A DNA stretch of 64,000 nt from Cyanodermella asteris. Taxonomy: Eukaryota; Ascomycota; Lecanoromycetes; Ostropales; Stictidaceae. This document shows positions 1 to 11,684 of the stretch, in pieces (position 1 is the stretch's first letter; every line of letters begins with the position of its first letter). The stretch is taken from NCBI GenBank assembly GCA_900618795.1, contig UYJD01000002.1:1682643-1746642 (forward strand), read 5' to 3'. The notes under the pieces are model-generated. The model made no database searches, had not been told where the DNA came from, and saw only the letters and a list, made by a program, of their open reading frames with translations. A program made the translations under genes and the position numbers.

Positions 1-2259
1 CGCCGGGCCACGGGCGTAACTGCCATTTTTGGAACCAGGGAGTCCGCTGAGCTGTTTCATGAAGAGAGAGATTGGCGTTTACAAGGAGAAAGTTTGCTTT
101 GTTGGCTTCGCCAAGTGGAAGAATCGTGGAGCACGTGGGCAGAGCTTCGCCGGTCATCAGTGTCTCGTCTCAGCAAGGCTCAAACGAGCCGGGACAGGTG
201 ATGCATCATGCCGACCTGATAACAATTGGCCAATGCGTCAGGCAGCGATACACCATCGAAGTCGACGAAACTTTCAGTCCCCTCTGCGCTAGGGATACGG
301 AGACTCCACAGCCACACGCAGCGCCGGCCAAGCTTGACTTGACAGGCAAGTACGCACTCACAGTCCGAACATCAGTAGAGCATCATTTGGAAATACAACC
401 TTGCTTCAAGGGAGTCTTGGTGGATCGTCGCGTGCCCTGAATACTGACAATTCTTCGCTGATCGGCTCATTCGTCCCTGGTGCCGCGAAGATGAGCGAAG
501 TGGCTTGCAGTGAAGACGGCCCTAACTAACAAGGGTCCTGGAGAAGCCCCTTGCAGCCTCAGCCACGCTTCTGGAAGCCTGCAAACATGGTCGGCGAGAA
601 CATCAAGGCCGCTCCAAGCGGATACGACGTCAACATTTACGGATGATTCTGAAGGGCAGGCTGTCTATCGCATGTGACCCACAAAGGGAAAGCACCCGGG
701 ACTTCTGGAACCAAGAGCGTCTGGCAGTCTGCTGTGTCCGTTTGCAACAGCGATCTCAAGTGTGCAAGGGAATTGAAGATTGATTAGGATGGCGGCCCGG
801 CGGCCAGTGATCTACATCCTTACCTTTGGGCTAAAACGCTCAACAACTTTATCATCGACGTCCACCACCACAGCGCAATCATGACCAATCGATTGTCATG
901 AAGCCATTATCATCACGTTGCTGACCAAGGCGGACCAGCATAGGGAAAGAGAAGCGCCATAACGGCGTCTGCACATGGCCGGGCAACGGCAGCACCTCCC
1001 ACTGCCAAACTTGATGCGGTAACTATCAACCGGGCGTGCAGCACCAGTGCGAGGGTCGCCATGTGGGCCAGCCGCAAAGGCGTATCACACAACCGTATGC
1101 ATGGCTGTCGATTAGGCGGGAAAGTGGTACGACGATCTCTGTTTCCGTTGCGACGGTTTTCTCTGAACTTCTCCCGGATCATGGCCAACCCCCAGCAAAT
1201 TTGGCGCAAGCGATGTGTGGTTTCAAGCCAGTCGTGGCCGAGGGAGCGAAAGTAAGGTTCGGTACCAAGGCCGCCTGCCGCCTTTTTTTTGCCGGCATGT
1301 CCCGGGACGGGGTAATATCGCCAGGGTGTGCGCAGACGACCAGGCCCGGCAAGCGAAGAGCTGGGGTCGCGACGAAAGGCAGCGAGTATCTCACGCCTGC
1401 AGAACAGGAACAGCGTCGCAACAGATGCCTGTGTAAAAGCAGCAGACAAGTCTCAAACGCATGCCATGGTATTGGGACCGTGACGCTTAGGCACAAGCGC
1501 TCATACAGGGCGGTGTTTTTGGCGACCATATCTCGTATATCTCTTGGCTGAGAGACGGCAAATTAGGACCCTAACTCCCTGACGCTATCACGGAAGCTTT
1601 GGCTGGGGCAGCCGCTCGCCCGCCGTCGCGCCCCTAGACGCAGGTTGCGACGCCTTCTGAACACCCGCAGAAGGCTCCGAAGGCCTGCCTGTCTCACCAT
1701 CATCTCCTGCATCAAGGCTGTCGATTGCCGTAACACTTGCGACGAGTCAGGAGACTGCTGGCGTCAGGGCTCTGACCAGCCGGTGGTCCATCACGCTGAA
1801 TGCAGGGACCACTGGCCGGCGCGGTAATTGCTGGATATTGAACAGGAGATCTCGTCAAAGACAGGCCGGCGTTTATAAGTGGAGCAGCAAGCGCAAAAGT
1901 GTGCTCGTGGGTATGCCAGAAACGTGGTGTGTGTGGAGCTCAGAAAGCAGAGGAGCCGAGGGACCGTCTGTTCTACTGCACTCTATCACTCCGCTCCAGA
2001 CCTCTTCTGGCTCTTCAGCTCTCTGGTCGCTCGTCGCCGCCAGTCTGATATTCCCTTGCCGCACACGCTCGCCCTCCTGCCCATCAGTGTTTGAGAACTC
2101 GTCAATCGCTCGGGTAGTCGCCATATAGACCGCCTCGACCTGTGCGTGCATCCACACGACTTCGACCGCCGGCCGTCAGCGCTACGCTGTATTTCCTCGC
2201 TTGAGTGATGTGGACAGGAATGGAAGGTCCTTAATCGCGCTGCATACACCTCACACACA
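1..2259. other. No supported gene; upstream region of the Zn2Cys6 factor
   Basis: Several overlapping open frames of 60-178 codons exist on both strands (for example 72-440 + and 913-1449 -). None has a recognisable domain, a convincing start context or a clear splice structure, and those on opposite strands overlap one another. The stretch next to 2260 is probably promoter and leader of the transcription factor gene. A remnant of an older gene in the first 650 bases cannot be excluded. Confidence 0.5.
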
Positions 2260-4968
2260 ATGGCGGCCACTGCGGACACCGCTGCAATGTCAGCTCAAGG
2301 CCAAGCTCAGGCTTCGCCGCGAAAGAGACGGAGACGTGCACCCACAACCGGCGCCGCAGACGACTGCTTCACCTGTCGCGACCGCGGCGTCGCTTGTGAC
2401 AGGCGCCGGCCGTATTGCACACAATGTCTGGACATCAAAGTGACATGTTCGGGCTACAAGACGCAACTGACTTGGGGAGTTGGTGTTGCGAGCAGAGGCA
2501 AGCTGCGAGGACTGTCGCTTCCAGTGGCGAAAAGCAAGCCGGCAGTCGGAGCTGGAGAGAAACCAGCATCGCGCAAGAACTCGTCTACGAGCAAGAGAAC
2601 GCCCAAAACCCCGGCCAGCGCAACCTCGCTGTCTTCGTCGATACAGAGCCAGGCCTCGTCTCATCCAGTTTCGACGCCGGGCACTTCAACTTCCATGTCG
2701 TACTCGTTCGTCGGGATGGACTCCAATGCGCCTGTCCAGTCCGCGCCTCCGTACCAAAACAACTTTGAATGGGCCCCTCAACAACCCAAATTCGCTCCAT
2801 CCGATGTTCGTACGCAGCCGGTGGGGCATGGCATGCAGCAAGGGAACGTCCCTTCGCAGATCCACCGACCTCTCAAGAGGCAATCTCTACACCTCGACAC
2901 TTCTGATATACCCCCTTACAATGCGGTTTCTGCTCATCCGATGACAGCGCAACCTGCATTGGGACATCCTTATGCCCCACGGCCATACGACTCCCCTATG
3001 TCGCCGCATTCACTGCCATACGAGCCCATGCAGAGTCAGCATGTATGGTACGGGAGTTTCTCGGCGCATCCCAACCAGCCGCCCATGCATATGCACCATA
3101 TGCCTAACAGCAATTCAAATTCTGCTCCATTAAACCCTCCAAATTCGTGGCCAAGCAACTACCCAAGCCCATCATCGGTCTCAGACAGTGGCAGTCACGT
3201 CAGCAGTCCAGACGGGTCGTATCTGGGATCATCTTATCCAGACGCCAGCATCGGCATGGCGGCTGACCAACTTCTAGCCATGCATCAACCTCACAGCTAT
3301 ATGCCCCAAAACGCGCTGACATTCGGTGGGATTGACGCAATACACGAAGTCGACGACGAGGTTGAAGATGAGATCAAACGTGAGGATAGTGAGCGCTCGA
3401 GCTACGAGCATGGACTACTCAGATTGAATCAGACCTTTAGTGCCCATGAACGGGTCGGGAACACGCCAGAGCTGCAATATTTGATCAACTACTATCTAGA
3501 GGTCCTTACACCCGTTATACTCGCCTTTGACGGACCTGGAAACCCATGGCGAGAACACGTAATATCTCTGGCTAGGTCAAATGAAGGTCTTCAACACGCA
3601 ATCGCCGCCTTATCTGCCAGCAATCTTCGCATGCGAAGGGAACACAAAGATGACAAGCCTCGCTTACCGCCAACTGGTGATTCCGTTCACGACGTATCAG
3701 TCCGAAAGTCGACAGAGGCCCATGAGCGACTCAATGACGAGGTCGAACCTCCGGAGCTTAGCGTTCCAGGTGCACCATCTGCAAGGGAATCATTCCACAA
3801 GACACAATCGATCAGGCTTCTGAATCAGCAGCTTGCGGACCCGAACCGACGAAGTGATGACAGTATAGTCGCCATCTTGCTGATAATTTGTCTCTATCAT
3901 ATGTGCGAGACTGGAGTCGCTCGCTTCCGGACACAGTTCGCAGGCGTCAAGCGCATCATGTCACTACGAGCTCAGAGGCAGGCACCTTCGAAAGAGATCA
4001 ACTGGATGATCACCTTTTTCAAGTGGTTCGACGCCATGGCTGCAACAGTAAACGATAGAGAATGTCAGTTCTCTGAAGAGTCGGCGTTCATGCCGCTGCC
4101 GAATGAGGACTGGGGCTTGGAAAACCTTGCAGGCTGTGACAGTCGTCTTTTCGCGATTGTTAGCAAGCTAGGCCGGTTGAACGTTTTGAGTCAAGGTCGT
4201 AACACCTCATCCAATGACGGAAATACCCCTGGTCCATATTTCTCGGCGCCGATGGCAGGCCCTCAGGCACCGCACATGCACCCAGATCTAATTTTTGATG
4301 TTTCTGGTTGGGTGCAGATGTCTCCCGTGGCGTCTTCAACAGGAAACAATCTCGGCGACCCACGGAGCCACTTTTGGACTGAGTGGACTCAAGTCCGTCA
4401 AGATCTGATCAACTGGTCCTTTGATTCTTCTTACCTCCCCAATGCGATGCGTGCTGCGGCAAACAATCCCGCCAGCAAGCGACAGGATCCGGCTTCGAGT
4501 CCGCACACGCACTTCGCCGACAAAAGCATCGCCGACATCAGTAACGTCAGCGAGAGCTTCCGGCACGCGGCCCTTCTATATACCGAACGTCTTGCATATC
4601 CCAACCTCCCTTCTGCGTCTCCGCAATTCCAAAACATTGTTCAAACCGCCTTACACTACATCAAGCTTGTCAAGAGCGATGTCTGTTTATTATGGCCTTT
4701 GTTCATCGTCGGGACGGAGAGTATACGTGAGGAAGATAGAAGCATAATCCGAGCACGGGCATGGGATATCCAGAAAGACAGTGGCTTCTACAATAACATC
4801 AAGACTTTGGAGCTGCTAGAAGTCATATGGGACAGGACTGACAAGGAAGGTAGAGGAGGCAATGTGGGAGGAAACAGAGGAGGTTGGGACGAACTGCCAC
4901 ATGGCACAGAGGCGTTCCGGTGGAGGAAAGAAATGAAGACGAACGAAGGCGAATACATTGTTATATGA
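2260..4968 (+). CDS. Zn(II)2Cys6 transcription factor with fungal-specific regulatory domain
   Basis: Single-exon gene for 902 residues. A basic patch (RKRRRR, about residues 21-26) precedes a binuclear zinc cluster with cysteines 36, 39, 46, 53, 56 and 63 (CX2CX6CX6CX2CX6C), the DNA-binding domain of fungal C6 regulators. Directly after it the chain reads YKTQLTWGVGVASRGKLRG, a segment I recall from one conserved C6 subfamily. Residues 70-350 are Pro/Ser/Gln/His-rich and probably disordered. From about 380 to the end a helical region (LQYLINYYLEVLTPVI, later IVAILLIICLYHMCETG) resembles the Fungal_trans_2 type regulatory domain. It should act in the nucleus on DNA; targets are unknown. The start is the first ATG after an in-frame stop and lies 33 codons before the zinc cluster. 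No close neighbour shares its strand, so no target cluster is suggested. Confidence 0.93.
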   Translation: MAATADTAAMSAQGQAQASPRKRRRRAPTTGAADDCFTCRDRGVACDRRRPYCTQCLDIKVTCSGYKTQLTWGVGVASRGKLRGLSLPVAKSKPAVGAGEKPASRKNSSTSKRTPKTPASATSLSSSIQSQASSHPVSTPGTSTSMSYSFVGMDSNAPVQSAPPYQNNFEWAPQQPKFAPSDVRTQPVGHGMQQGNVPSQIHRPLKRQSLHLDTSDIPPYNAVSAHPMTAQPALGHPYAPRPYDSPMSPHSLPYEPMQSQHVWYGSFSAHPNQPPMHMHHMPNSNSNSAPLNPPNSWPSNYPSPSSVSDSGSHVSSPDGSYLGSSYPDASIGMAADQLLAMHQPHSYMPQNALTFGGIDAIHEVDDEVEDEIKREDSERSSYEHGLLRLNQTFSAHERVGNTPELQYLINYYLEVLTPVILAFDGPGNPWREHVISLARSNEGLQHAIAALSASNLRMRREHKDDKPRLPPTGDSVHDVSVRKSTEAHERLNDEVEPPELSVPGAPSARESFHKTQSIRLLNQQLADPNRRSDDSIVAILLIICLYHMCETGVARFRTQFAGVKRIMSLRAQRQAPSKEINWMITFFKWFDAMAATVNDRECQFSEESAFMPLPNEDWGLENLAGCDSRLFAIVSKLGRLNVLSQGRNTSSNDGNTPGPYFSAPMAGPQAPHMHPDLIFDVSGWVQMSPVASSTGNNLGDPRSHFWTEWTQVRQDLINWSFDSSYLPNAMRAAANNPASKRQDPASSPHTHFADKSIADISNVSESFRHAALLYTERLAYPNLPSASPQFQNIVQTALHYIKLVKSDVCLLWPLFIVGTESIREEDRSIIRARAWDIQKDSGFYNNIKTLELLEVIWDRTDKEGRGGNVGGNRGGWDELPHGTEAFRWRKEMKTNEGEYIVI

Positions 4969-5423
4969 GCGCTATGGCGGGTATGCCTGACGGCGTGTAT
5001 AAAACCCAAAGAGGTGGGCACAGGGAGCCCAACTGCCTGGATGAGACGAATTGACGACGCTGCTTCGAATATCGGCCAATGCAATTATAGGGAGATACGG
5101 GCCTTGAATACTTTATATTCTTCAAACGTACATACATTTTCAAAGTGCAAGACGGCACGGCAGAGTGCTATTGTTGAATTGATCCTTATACAGGAAGAAA
5201 CTGCTTAACCCAATGTCCGGTCACAGACGGGACTCGCGAATCGCAGTCCCACTGCGTATGCAAGGCCGATTCTTCCGATAAATCTGACAGGGACAGTTTC
5301 CCAACCACATTCTATCAAAACGCTCGCGTCTCAAATTCCAGGACCGACTCTACTGTCTCGGCACTGGGAAAGAATCAAATCGCCAGCGCAAACACCAGCC
5401 AAACTCGCAAATCCTTTTCCATC
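4969..5423. other. Convergent 3' intergenic region
   Basis: This lies between the 3' ends of the convergent Zn2Cys6 factor and Nudix genes. I see nothing but probable 3' untranslated sequence. Confidence 0.5.
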
Positions 5424-6514
5424 TCACATAACACCTTTCAACCCTCCCTCCTTCCTCCCATTCTCTTCTCTCTCGATCCTTAATCGTTCCTGAATCATCT
5501 TCCAGCCTTCCTCGACGATGTACCCCAGCCCCGTCCCCCTCAGCTTCCCTTTCGCCTCCTCAATCCCCATCAACTCGGCCCGGTACCACACCTCGTCCCG
5601 CTGCGTCGTGCTCCTCTCCACCCCTCCGGCTCCAACGCCATACGCTCATCAAGAGTCTGGTCTGCGGGAGAGCGCGGCGGTGCCCGGTAGAGGTTGTGGC
5701 GCGGGGTCTCCTCGACGGCTCCGGCGGCGGTGGATGGATTCGAGCCGGGGTTGCTGGAGACTGGGTCCTGGAGGTCGGGAGGTAGGGTCTCGGCTACGTA
5801 CCAGGAGCAGATGTATTGGATTTGGTGCCGCCGGCCCATGGGGAAGAGGTCGGTGCCGATGGGCTCGGTGTGGAAGTCGGCGCTCGGGGAGGTGTTGGCC
5901 CTTTGGGTTTGGGACCAGGTTTGGACGGTGGGGTGAGGTAGGGGGAGGACGCGGTTGCGGAAGCCGGACTGTGGGGATGGAAAGTCAGTAGGGTGGGATG
6001 GAGGGTGTGGAAGCTGGAAGCTGGATGAACTTTGGGCGATGAAGGTCGCGTATGCTTAGAAGTTTAATGTACAAGAGATGGAGTGGGGGATGTGACCGGA
6101 CAATGTAGCAGCACATGTTTTATACGTAGTTCGATGGTAAGAAATGCTCTTCTGAATAGCGTGGAACGATGAGTACGAGGACTGACTTACCTCTTCAAAC
6201 CCCTCTCTCTCGGCACCTTCGACAGACGTCTCTCCAACATCTTTCCGTCCCTTGGGCAAGAACCAATGGTCCTCTTTCGTGTGGTGCACAACCACGACGC
6301 GCGCACTCTTGACGTGGAAGATCGCTACGCCCCCGCCATGGATGAATTGTGTAGCCGTAAATGCTCGCACCGTGGGCTGATTGTATGCGTTCGTTGTGTC
6401 CGTGAACATTTCGGCAGCTCCTTCGAGTCCGGATGCCTCTGAGCTCAATTTCTGTGCCGACTTGTCTTGTCTGGGACTGAATCGGGTGGGTAACAATGTC
6501 TGAAGGATGGGCAT
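5424..6514 (-). CDS. Nudix hydrolase, two exons, apparent 1-nt frameshift
   Basis: Exons are 6514-6191 and 5968-5424, joined across a 222-nt GT-AG intron (donor GTAAGT, acceptor CCACAG, phase 0). The joined protein carries a complete Nudix box, starting GRKDVGETSVEGAE and continuing REGFEE then SGF; the intron falls exactly between the EE and SG of the box. Such enzymes cleave nucleoside diphosphates linked to another moiety using Mg2+ held by the box glutamates; the substrate cannot be read from sequence. Downstream, the frame coding IQYICSWYVAETLPPDL is open to 'LEPEGW' at about 5622, while the continuing sequence VERSTTQRDEVWYRAELMG lies in the next frame. Adding one G to the GGGG run (plus-strand CCCC at 5621-5624) would give a 289-residue protein. 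The loss may be an assembly error or a real lesion. Confidence 0.8.
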
Positions 6515-7082
6515 GAAGGCGGGTGGATTTATGTGTCACTGAGATCCGCTGTTCATATACAAGACGTCCAGTTTGGTGCCTGAAATAGAGACATGCATGA
6601 GATGCGGGACGTCTGGTGCCTGTCGGACTGCAGCTGCTGACATGGCGTGAGGTTCAAGGCGTTCAGGATCGTGAGTCAGATGCGGACAGGCAGTTGCCAA
6701 GAAGGCAATTTGGGATTCCAGTTCCTGTCACGAACCTACAAGAATGATGGAACAACTTTGATTCCTCTGAGATGCCATTGTGCTAGCTAATAATCGAACG
6801 TTGTCGTAGATTTTGTCACAGGGCGACGGCTTGTCGTTCTACTGAGGCAACCACCTTGTGCCTCAAGGCTCATACCCCTTCCGCATTAAGCCTGAGCTTT
6901 GGGTCCAAAGCTGTGAAAGCCTCACGCCACCTTTCAGATTGAAAGGTCGGGATGAATCATTGACAGAGGCGAGTCTGGCCGGCAAATTCGACCGACATTG
7001 ATCTCTATTGTGCAGGTATGCTCTCACGTTTTTCATTCGCTATTTATGACCATCATTACTCTCCGGCTCCCAACCATTCCCA
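6515..7082. other. Intergenic region, promoter side of the Nudix gene
   Basis: It separates the Nudix start from the carboxypeptidase stop, both on the minus strand. No coding potential is seen beyond short random frames. It should hold the Nudix promoter and the carboxypeptidase 3' end. Confidence 0.45.
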
Positions 7083-9136
7083 TCACTTATAAGGATTCGG
7101 CGCATTCGTCGTAGTATTATACGTCGCATCCACCGGCAAAATCTCCCACTGCACCGTCGCATTGCCCTCCCTAAACAAAGTCTTCGCCGGCCCCTTGCTC
7201 AAATACCCCTTGCCGCGTCCTACCTTCTTTGTGCCAGTCTCGATATCCAACCCATTAATGGTGCGATTGAAAAGCGCAAGGGCGACTTCGGGCTGGTAGA
7301 AGGGCACTTCGTGGCCGGAGTAGTAGATGCGTGAGAAGGCGAAGTTGTCGGCTTGCTTGACGACGCCGTGTACGACGTGGTCGCTGGTGGAGATGTTTGC
7401 GTAGCCGGCGGACTTGTAGCCGGGGGCATCTACGACTTCCATGACGGCTTCGTTTCCTCTACAGCAGTGTTAGTCACGGTAAGACGACGAATGGGTAATG
7501 AAGTAGTTGCGCTCAGGTCGGCTGATGGGGTCGTTTTGCAGAAGCTGGTTTTCCAACCCGACTTTCAAACTAACACTCAGACTCAAAAGCTTGGTAAAAC
7601 CCTGGCATGCTTACACTCTATCGGTGCGCATTGATCAGAATAATCTGCTGGCGTAGTCATAAACGTATGAAAAGGAGCCAAAAAAAAAAGCGAAAGAAGA
7701 AAGAAAGAAAATAATAAGATTTTTTTTTGGTCTCAGATGGGGAGGGTACGCGACGAGCAAACCATTTTTTAAAATAAAAAAAACTTACAGATAGTTACAA
7801 TTATAGTCAGCGTCACCGTTGTAGGCCACTAGGTAGATGCCGCGGCTGATGAGGTCACGGCAGTCCTCAATGGTCATGGACTCGCGATCGTCGTCGCCGG
7901 TAGTGGCGAAGTTGCTCCCGACCTGATTGTTCGACTCCGTAAAGTTCACATAAGCGCCGATCGCTTGCTGCACGTGCGGCGTCTTCAGATATTGCACATA
8001 GTAGGTGTGTGGAAACGGATCTGGCTGCAGTTCACGGATGTCGTATTCGTCGCGGTTCGCGATATTGTCCAGGGGCGCTTCGATGTTTTCGGCGCAGAAG
8101 TTGTCGGCCGTGTTGCAGATGACGTTGTCGCCGGTGCGAGCACACTCGGCTGTCTGTTCGACGCAGCCGCCGGGGCCGTATAGATCCTTATAAATTTTTG
8201 AGGAGATGCTCTTGTTGTACGGGAGGTAGTCGTATGGGTTACCGGGATAGACCTAAGCAACGAGTTTAGTAAGGAATCTAAACAACATTGCGGCTTGCGC
8301 CGCTAGGCTATGCTCACAGTGTAGTTGTAGTAAGCTTGGTATTGGAGATTTGGGTCGTACCAGCCATTGCCGATTGCAATGCTCTCGAGGTGAATCTCAA
8401 CTGCGCCCGCTGGCAAGTGGTCGTTCTGCTGCTCGATGTACTCGTTGAAGACAGGGCCGTAGTGCCCGCCGTAGCTCTCAGTCGCGAAATGAAATCCATT
8501 GCGCGAGTATTGCGGGAAAGCTCCCATGAACCCCTGGAGCGTCTTCCAGAAATTGGGCGCTGCCGATTGAGTGCTGTTGGCTGTCAAAGTGGGATCCGGC
8601 AGCGAGTATGTTCCACATTCGCCCGTCTTGCTGCTGGGGCATTTGTTGTTCTTCAAGACCGTGATCTCACCGGAATTCGAGTCGATGACAACGGGCACCG
8701 CTTTGCTGTAGCTGAAGCCCGTCTGCGTCGGCTGGTCGATGAACAGCATGTTCGACACCGTGCTCCAGCTGTAGGGGTTGTTGACCGGCTTGCCGTTCTT
8801 GTCCACCGAGCAGGGTCCCAATTCTTGAAAAAGGCCGATCATCGACGAGGAACCGGGTCCACCATTGATCCAGACGCTGAGCGGTGCATTGCTCGGATCG
8901 ACGTCGCGTGCTTCGAAGAACCAGAAGAAAATGTGCTGGTCCTTGGCCACATCGGCGTAGCCGGAGTAGCTTTTGACGTTTGGGTTGAGCTCGCAGATGC
9001 CCGTCGGCACCTCCTTGTACCGAACGTCGATACCGGCATATCCCTTCTTGGTGGTGAGATCTTTCGGTGCCGGGATGAATTGAGAGAGTGCGGTGGAAGT
9101 GGCAGCCAGAACGGTCAGGGTGCTGCGAAACGCCAT
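7083..9136 (-). CDS. Serine carboxypeptidase, family S10, secreted
   Basis: Three exons: 9136-8318, 8252-7789 and 7458-7083, giving 552 residues, a usual length for the family. The first ATG of the aligned frame (9136) starts a signal peptide (MAFRSTLTVLAATSTALS). An earlier in-frame ATG at 9247 would add an unrelated leader. The oxyanion motif NGGPGSSS is at about residues 91-98, the nucleophile is Ser221 in ESYGG, the acid is about Asp422 in GDADYNCN, and the base is about His477 in SGHEVPFY, so the triad is complete. S10 enzymes remove C-terminal residues at acid pH, in the vacuole or outside the cell; several N-glycosylation sites (such as NYT and NFT) fit secretion. Intron 1 is 65 nt. 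Intron 2 is 330 nt, unusually long here, with long A and T runs. Confidence 0.93.
7459..7788 (-). repeat. Long intron with A/T homopolymer tracts
   Basis: This is intron 2 of the S10 carboxypeptidase gene (donor GTAAGT, acceptor CTGTAG). On the plus strand, 7680-7735 holds a run of about ten A, then AAAG/GAAA repeats and nine T; 7765-7782 has further T and A runs. It is several times longer than the neighbouring introns, so simple-sequence growth probably enlarged it. Confidence 0.75.
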
Positions 9137-10549
9137 GATTGCACGATCAATTGAACAGGAGGGGAGACAACAAGACCGACCCAAAGACAAAAGAAAGAGG
9201 CGTAGGAAACGGGGCACGACATCGTTTTTAGAGGCAGTTGCTACCAACCTGCCGAAGCTCCAAGCTCCAGCGAGCTACCTTGGATCACCTTATGGTAATT
9301 GACAACACGAACGAGCTTCACCGGCGTCGCCTTCTGCATCGAGGCAAGCTCAGCGGTGATCGCACCGCCGGGAGTCACGAACCGGGGTAAGATAACGTAC
9401 AAACTTCGCCCAGAAGGCTGAAAGAAAGCTCGGAGCGCCGTACCTATCTAGCAAACGTTAGCGGGGGGCGTAAACATGACATGGCTAAAAGGCGTCAAAG
9501 TCTCTTGTCGGCGGGGGCCCATGATCCCTGTCATTGTTCCCTGAGCTTCTGGAGCTCGAGCTATCAGCGAGCTTTGGGCTGGGAAAGCTGACGAGGCACA
9601 GCACCGTAATTGGATCAGCAGATAAGAATTCGGTGACGCGGAAACGCCCTGTTTTCTGCCAGTGAGATGGAGTGCGCTTCGGTGCATCCCGCTTGGCGCT
9701 GTCCGGGATCAACCTTACGCTGGAAGTCCCGAAAGGAAGGTTAAATAGCGAGGATAAAACCACTCACGAATTTCAGCCTTTAATGATGGTCTGCTCATCA
9801 ACCTGCTGCAAAGCTTCATGTTGTCGGCTCTCGAGCCGCACGGTCTGTGCAACGCAATACGATCTCGCTCACAGGGAACAGCGACGGCAAAATGCATCAA
9901 GTGTAACAGCTTTTCTGACTCCGAACGTTTACAATCCTTGTCTATCTTATTTACCCGTATCGCCAAAAGTGGGTGCGCACATTGAGTCTCGTATAGGAGG
10001 TGTTCCACCATGCACCTCTGCATCTACCTGCGCAGGAACACATATGGCTCTTGGTTCAGTGCCAGCGAAGCTAATCCTTGATCTGGTTTCATGTGACTTG
10101 GGAGGGTTTCCGAGGCGTTGCACTTCTTGTGGTTGTGCCAGGAGACATGAAAAGCCATATGTGAGCACACGTTTTGAGCTCTGCCGGTCAACCTACGCAC
10201 TTGGTGGTGAGACGCTACCTCATGCGAGCTATTATGATGCATTTCATCAACATAAACTCGAGAATCTCGATACTTGAAGACGGACAATGTATGGCTTCCA
10301 AGCTCCCCATCAACACCATGGCCGAAACCTCCCGCACGTTGAAGACCGTTTGGACGACAACCACGGGATGCTGTTCAGTCCGATCTTCAACCCACCCATT
10401 TCATTTGTATACAGTCCAATTCTGAATCTCATGTTCAATAATGTATCTCTATGCTTGCTGCGACTGCTACGTTGAGTCCTTTCTATCTCAATTTCCACTG
10501 CTATTCAGCACAAGTCCCTACTTTATGTTACAAAAAACGCTACTTCAAG
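9137..10549. other. Intergenic region between divergent genes
   Basis: It lies between the minus-strand carboxypeptidase and the plus-strand gene at 10550, so it holds both promoters. A 201-codon frame (9672-10277 +) begins with GTG, lacks recognisable motifs and has erratic composition, so I do not call it. A CT-rich leader and pyrimidine runs precede 10550. Confidence 0.45.
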
Positions 10550-11287
10550 ATGTCAACAAAAAACACGACCTCGGGCTGGAGCTTCGACGACTTCAAATTC
10601 CAAGCTCAGGCTGACGACGACCACCCCGAGGAACAAGATCGCTCCGGCCCGCGAGACGAGAGTCCACCACCACCAGCTCCGCCATCATTCTGGGCCGCTT
10701 TAGACTCCAACCCAAACCCACGGCAGCCGCCCGTGGCCAACGGCTCCAAGCACCATTTCTCCGCCCCAAATAATACTCCAGAGCCACCGGGCCCCCTCAC
10801 GCCTCCGGCGTCTCCAGCCATCTCGACGGAGACGAGCAACTTCTTCACGGTCAAAACCCACATCCAGGGAAACGACTACATTCGGCCTGGGATCCCCGTC
10901 CCGGAGGTCGATTTCGCCGCCACGTTCGACGCCAAAGCCGGCGTCGACCCGGCGCGCAGACCGCCGGCGATCGGAACCCTCGTCAAGAAGAAACCGGGGG
11001 AGCCCGGTGGGTTTACTCGGCGATGGCGACGCCTTAGGCAGGATCTCATGAAGGCGGCCGACGGGTTGAACGCCAGAGCCGATGCGGACGATCGCCGGCC
11101 GGGTCGGTACCATTCGTATCTGATGCGTGCGAATAAGCGGGTTGAGGTGATTGACTTGATGGCCGTCGCGGAGAAGACGCCAGAGGAGGATAAACGTACG
11201 ATGATTGATCATGTTTGGCAAATGGTGAAGCTGCTTTGCGATCTTGAGCTGCCGTATCTTCAGCGCAAAGGGGGGCTCGAGGCGTGA
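10550..11287 (+). CDS. Hypothetical protein, Pro-rich N-terminus
   Basis: Single exon, 245 residues from the ATG at 10550 (MSTKNTTSGWSFDDFKF). The open frame extends to 10451, but the upstream part looks like leader sequence. The first 110 residues are rich in Pro, Ser and Asp and probably disordered. The C-terminal 90 residues are basic and look folded (RRWRRLRQDLMKAADG, RANKRVEVIDLMAVAEK, DHVWQMVKLLCDLELPYL). No signal peptide or membrane segment is seen. I do not recognise the family. High GC at third codon positions and one long frame support real coding. It converges with clu1 downstream. Confidence 0.72.
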   Translation: MSTKNTTSGWSFDDFKFQAQADDDHPEEQDRSGPRDESPPPPAPPSFWAALDSNPNPRQPPVANGSKHHFSAPNNTPEPPGPLTPPASPAISTETSNFFTVKTHIQGNDYIRPGIPVPEVDFAATFDAKAGVDPARRPPAIGTLVKKKPGEPGGFTRRWRRLRQDLMKAADGLNARADADDRRPGRYHSYLMRANKRVEVIDLMAVAEKTPEEDKRTMIDHVWQMVKLLCDLELPYLQRKGGLEA

Positions 11288-11684
11288 AATTGGGTTTGCT
11301 GACAGCTGATAGTAGGCACCTTTGTTTCTTTTGTTTCAAATGGTTCCAGCTTTCGTACCGCAAGCGCAACGACAAGAAAAAGAAAAGAAGAAGAAAATAG
11401 ACCGCCAGACTCATCTGAACGCCATAGAACTTATACACCGCCCAGTTTAATATTATACACTATCATGACATCCCAGTGCCAAAAGCGGAGTGTTTTGTTT
11501 TCCCTCCCAATGCAGATGCAGTCCCGTTCCGATGCGTGATCTATCGTACAATGCATAGAAGACCACAAGCCACCCGATCATTTTCCAATGCCGATATGCT
11601 TTCGAAAGTTCCCGACTCCTGATCTGATGTCAAACCACTTATATCGTTCGACGCCGACTTCCTCCTGTATACAACCTCCGCTGA
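11288..11684. other. Convergent 3' region
   Basis: This lies between the stops of the gene at 10550 and clu1. A run of AAG/AAGAAA at 11370-11400 is the only notable feature. Confidence 0.45.

Noticed and set aside
72-440. 122-codon plus-strand frame near the left edge
   Set aside because: No domain, no splice structure, and downstream sequence has stops in all frames; may be chance or a remnant.
913-1551. Overlapping 170-180-codon frames on opposite strands
   Set aside because: Long frames in GC-rich DNA on both strands; no motifs on either.
8288-9154. 288-codon plus-strand frame
   Set aside because: Antisense shadow of the first exon of the S10 carboxypeptidase.
9672-10277. 201-codon plus-strand frame
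   Set aside because: Starts with GTG, composition not protein-like, Cys and Arg scattered without pattern.
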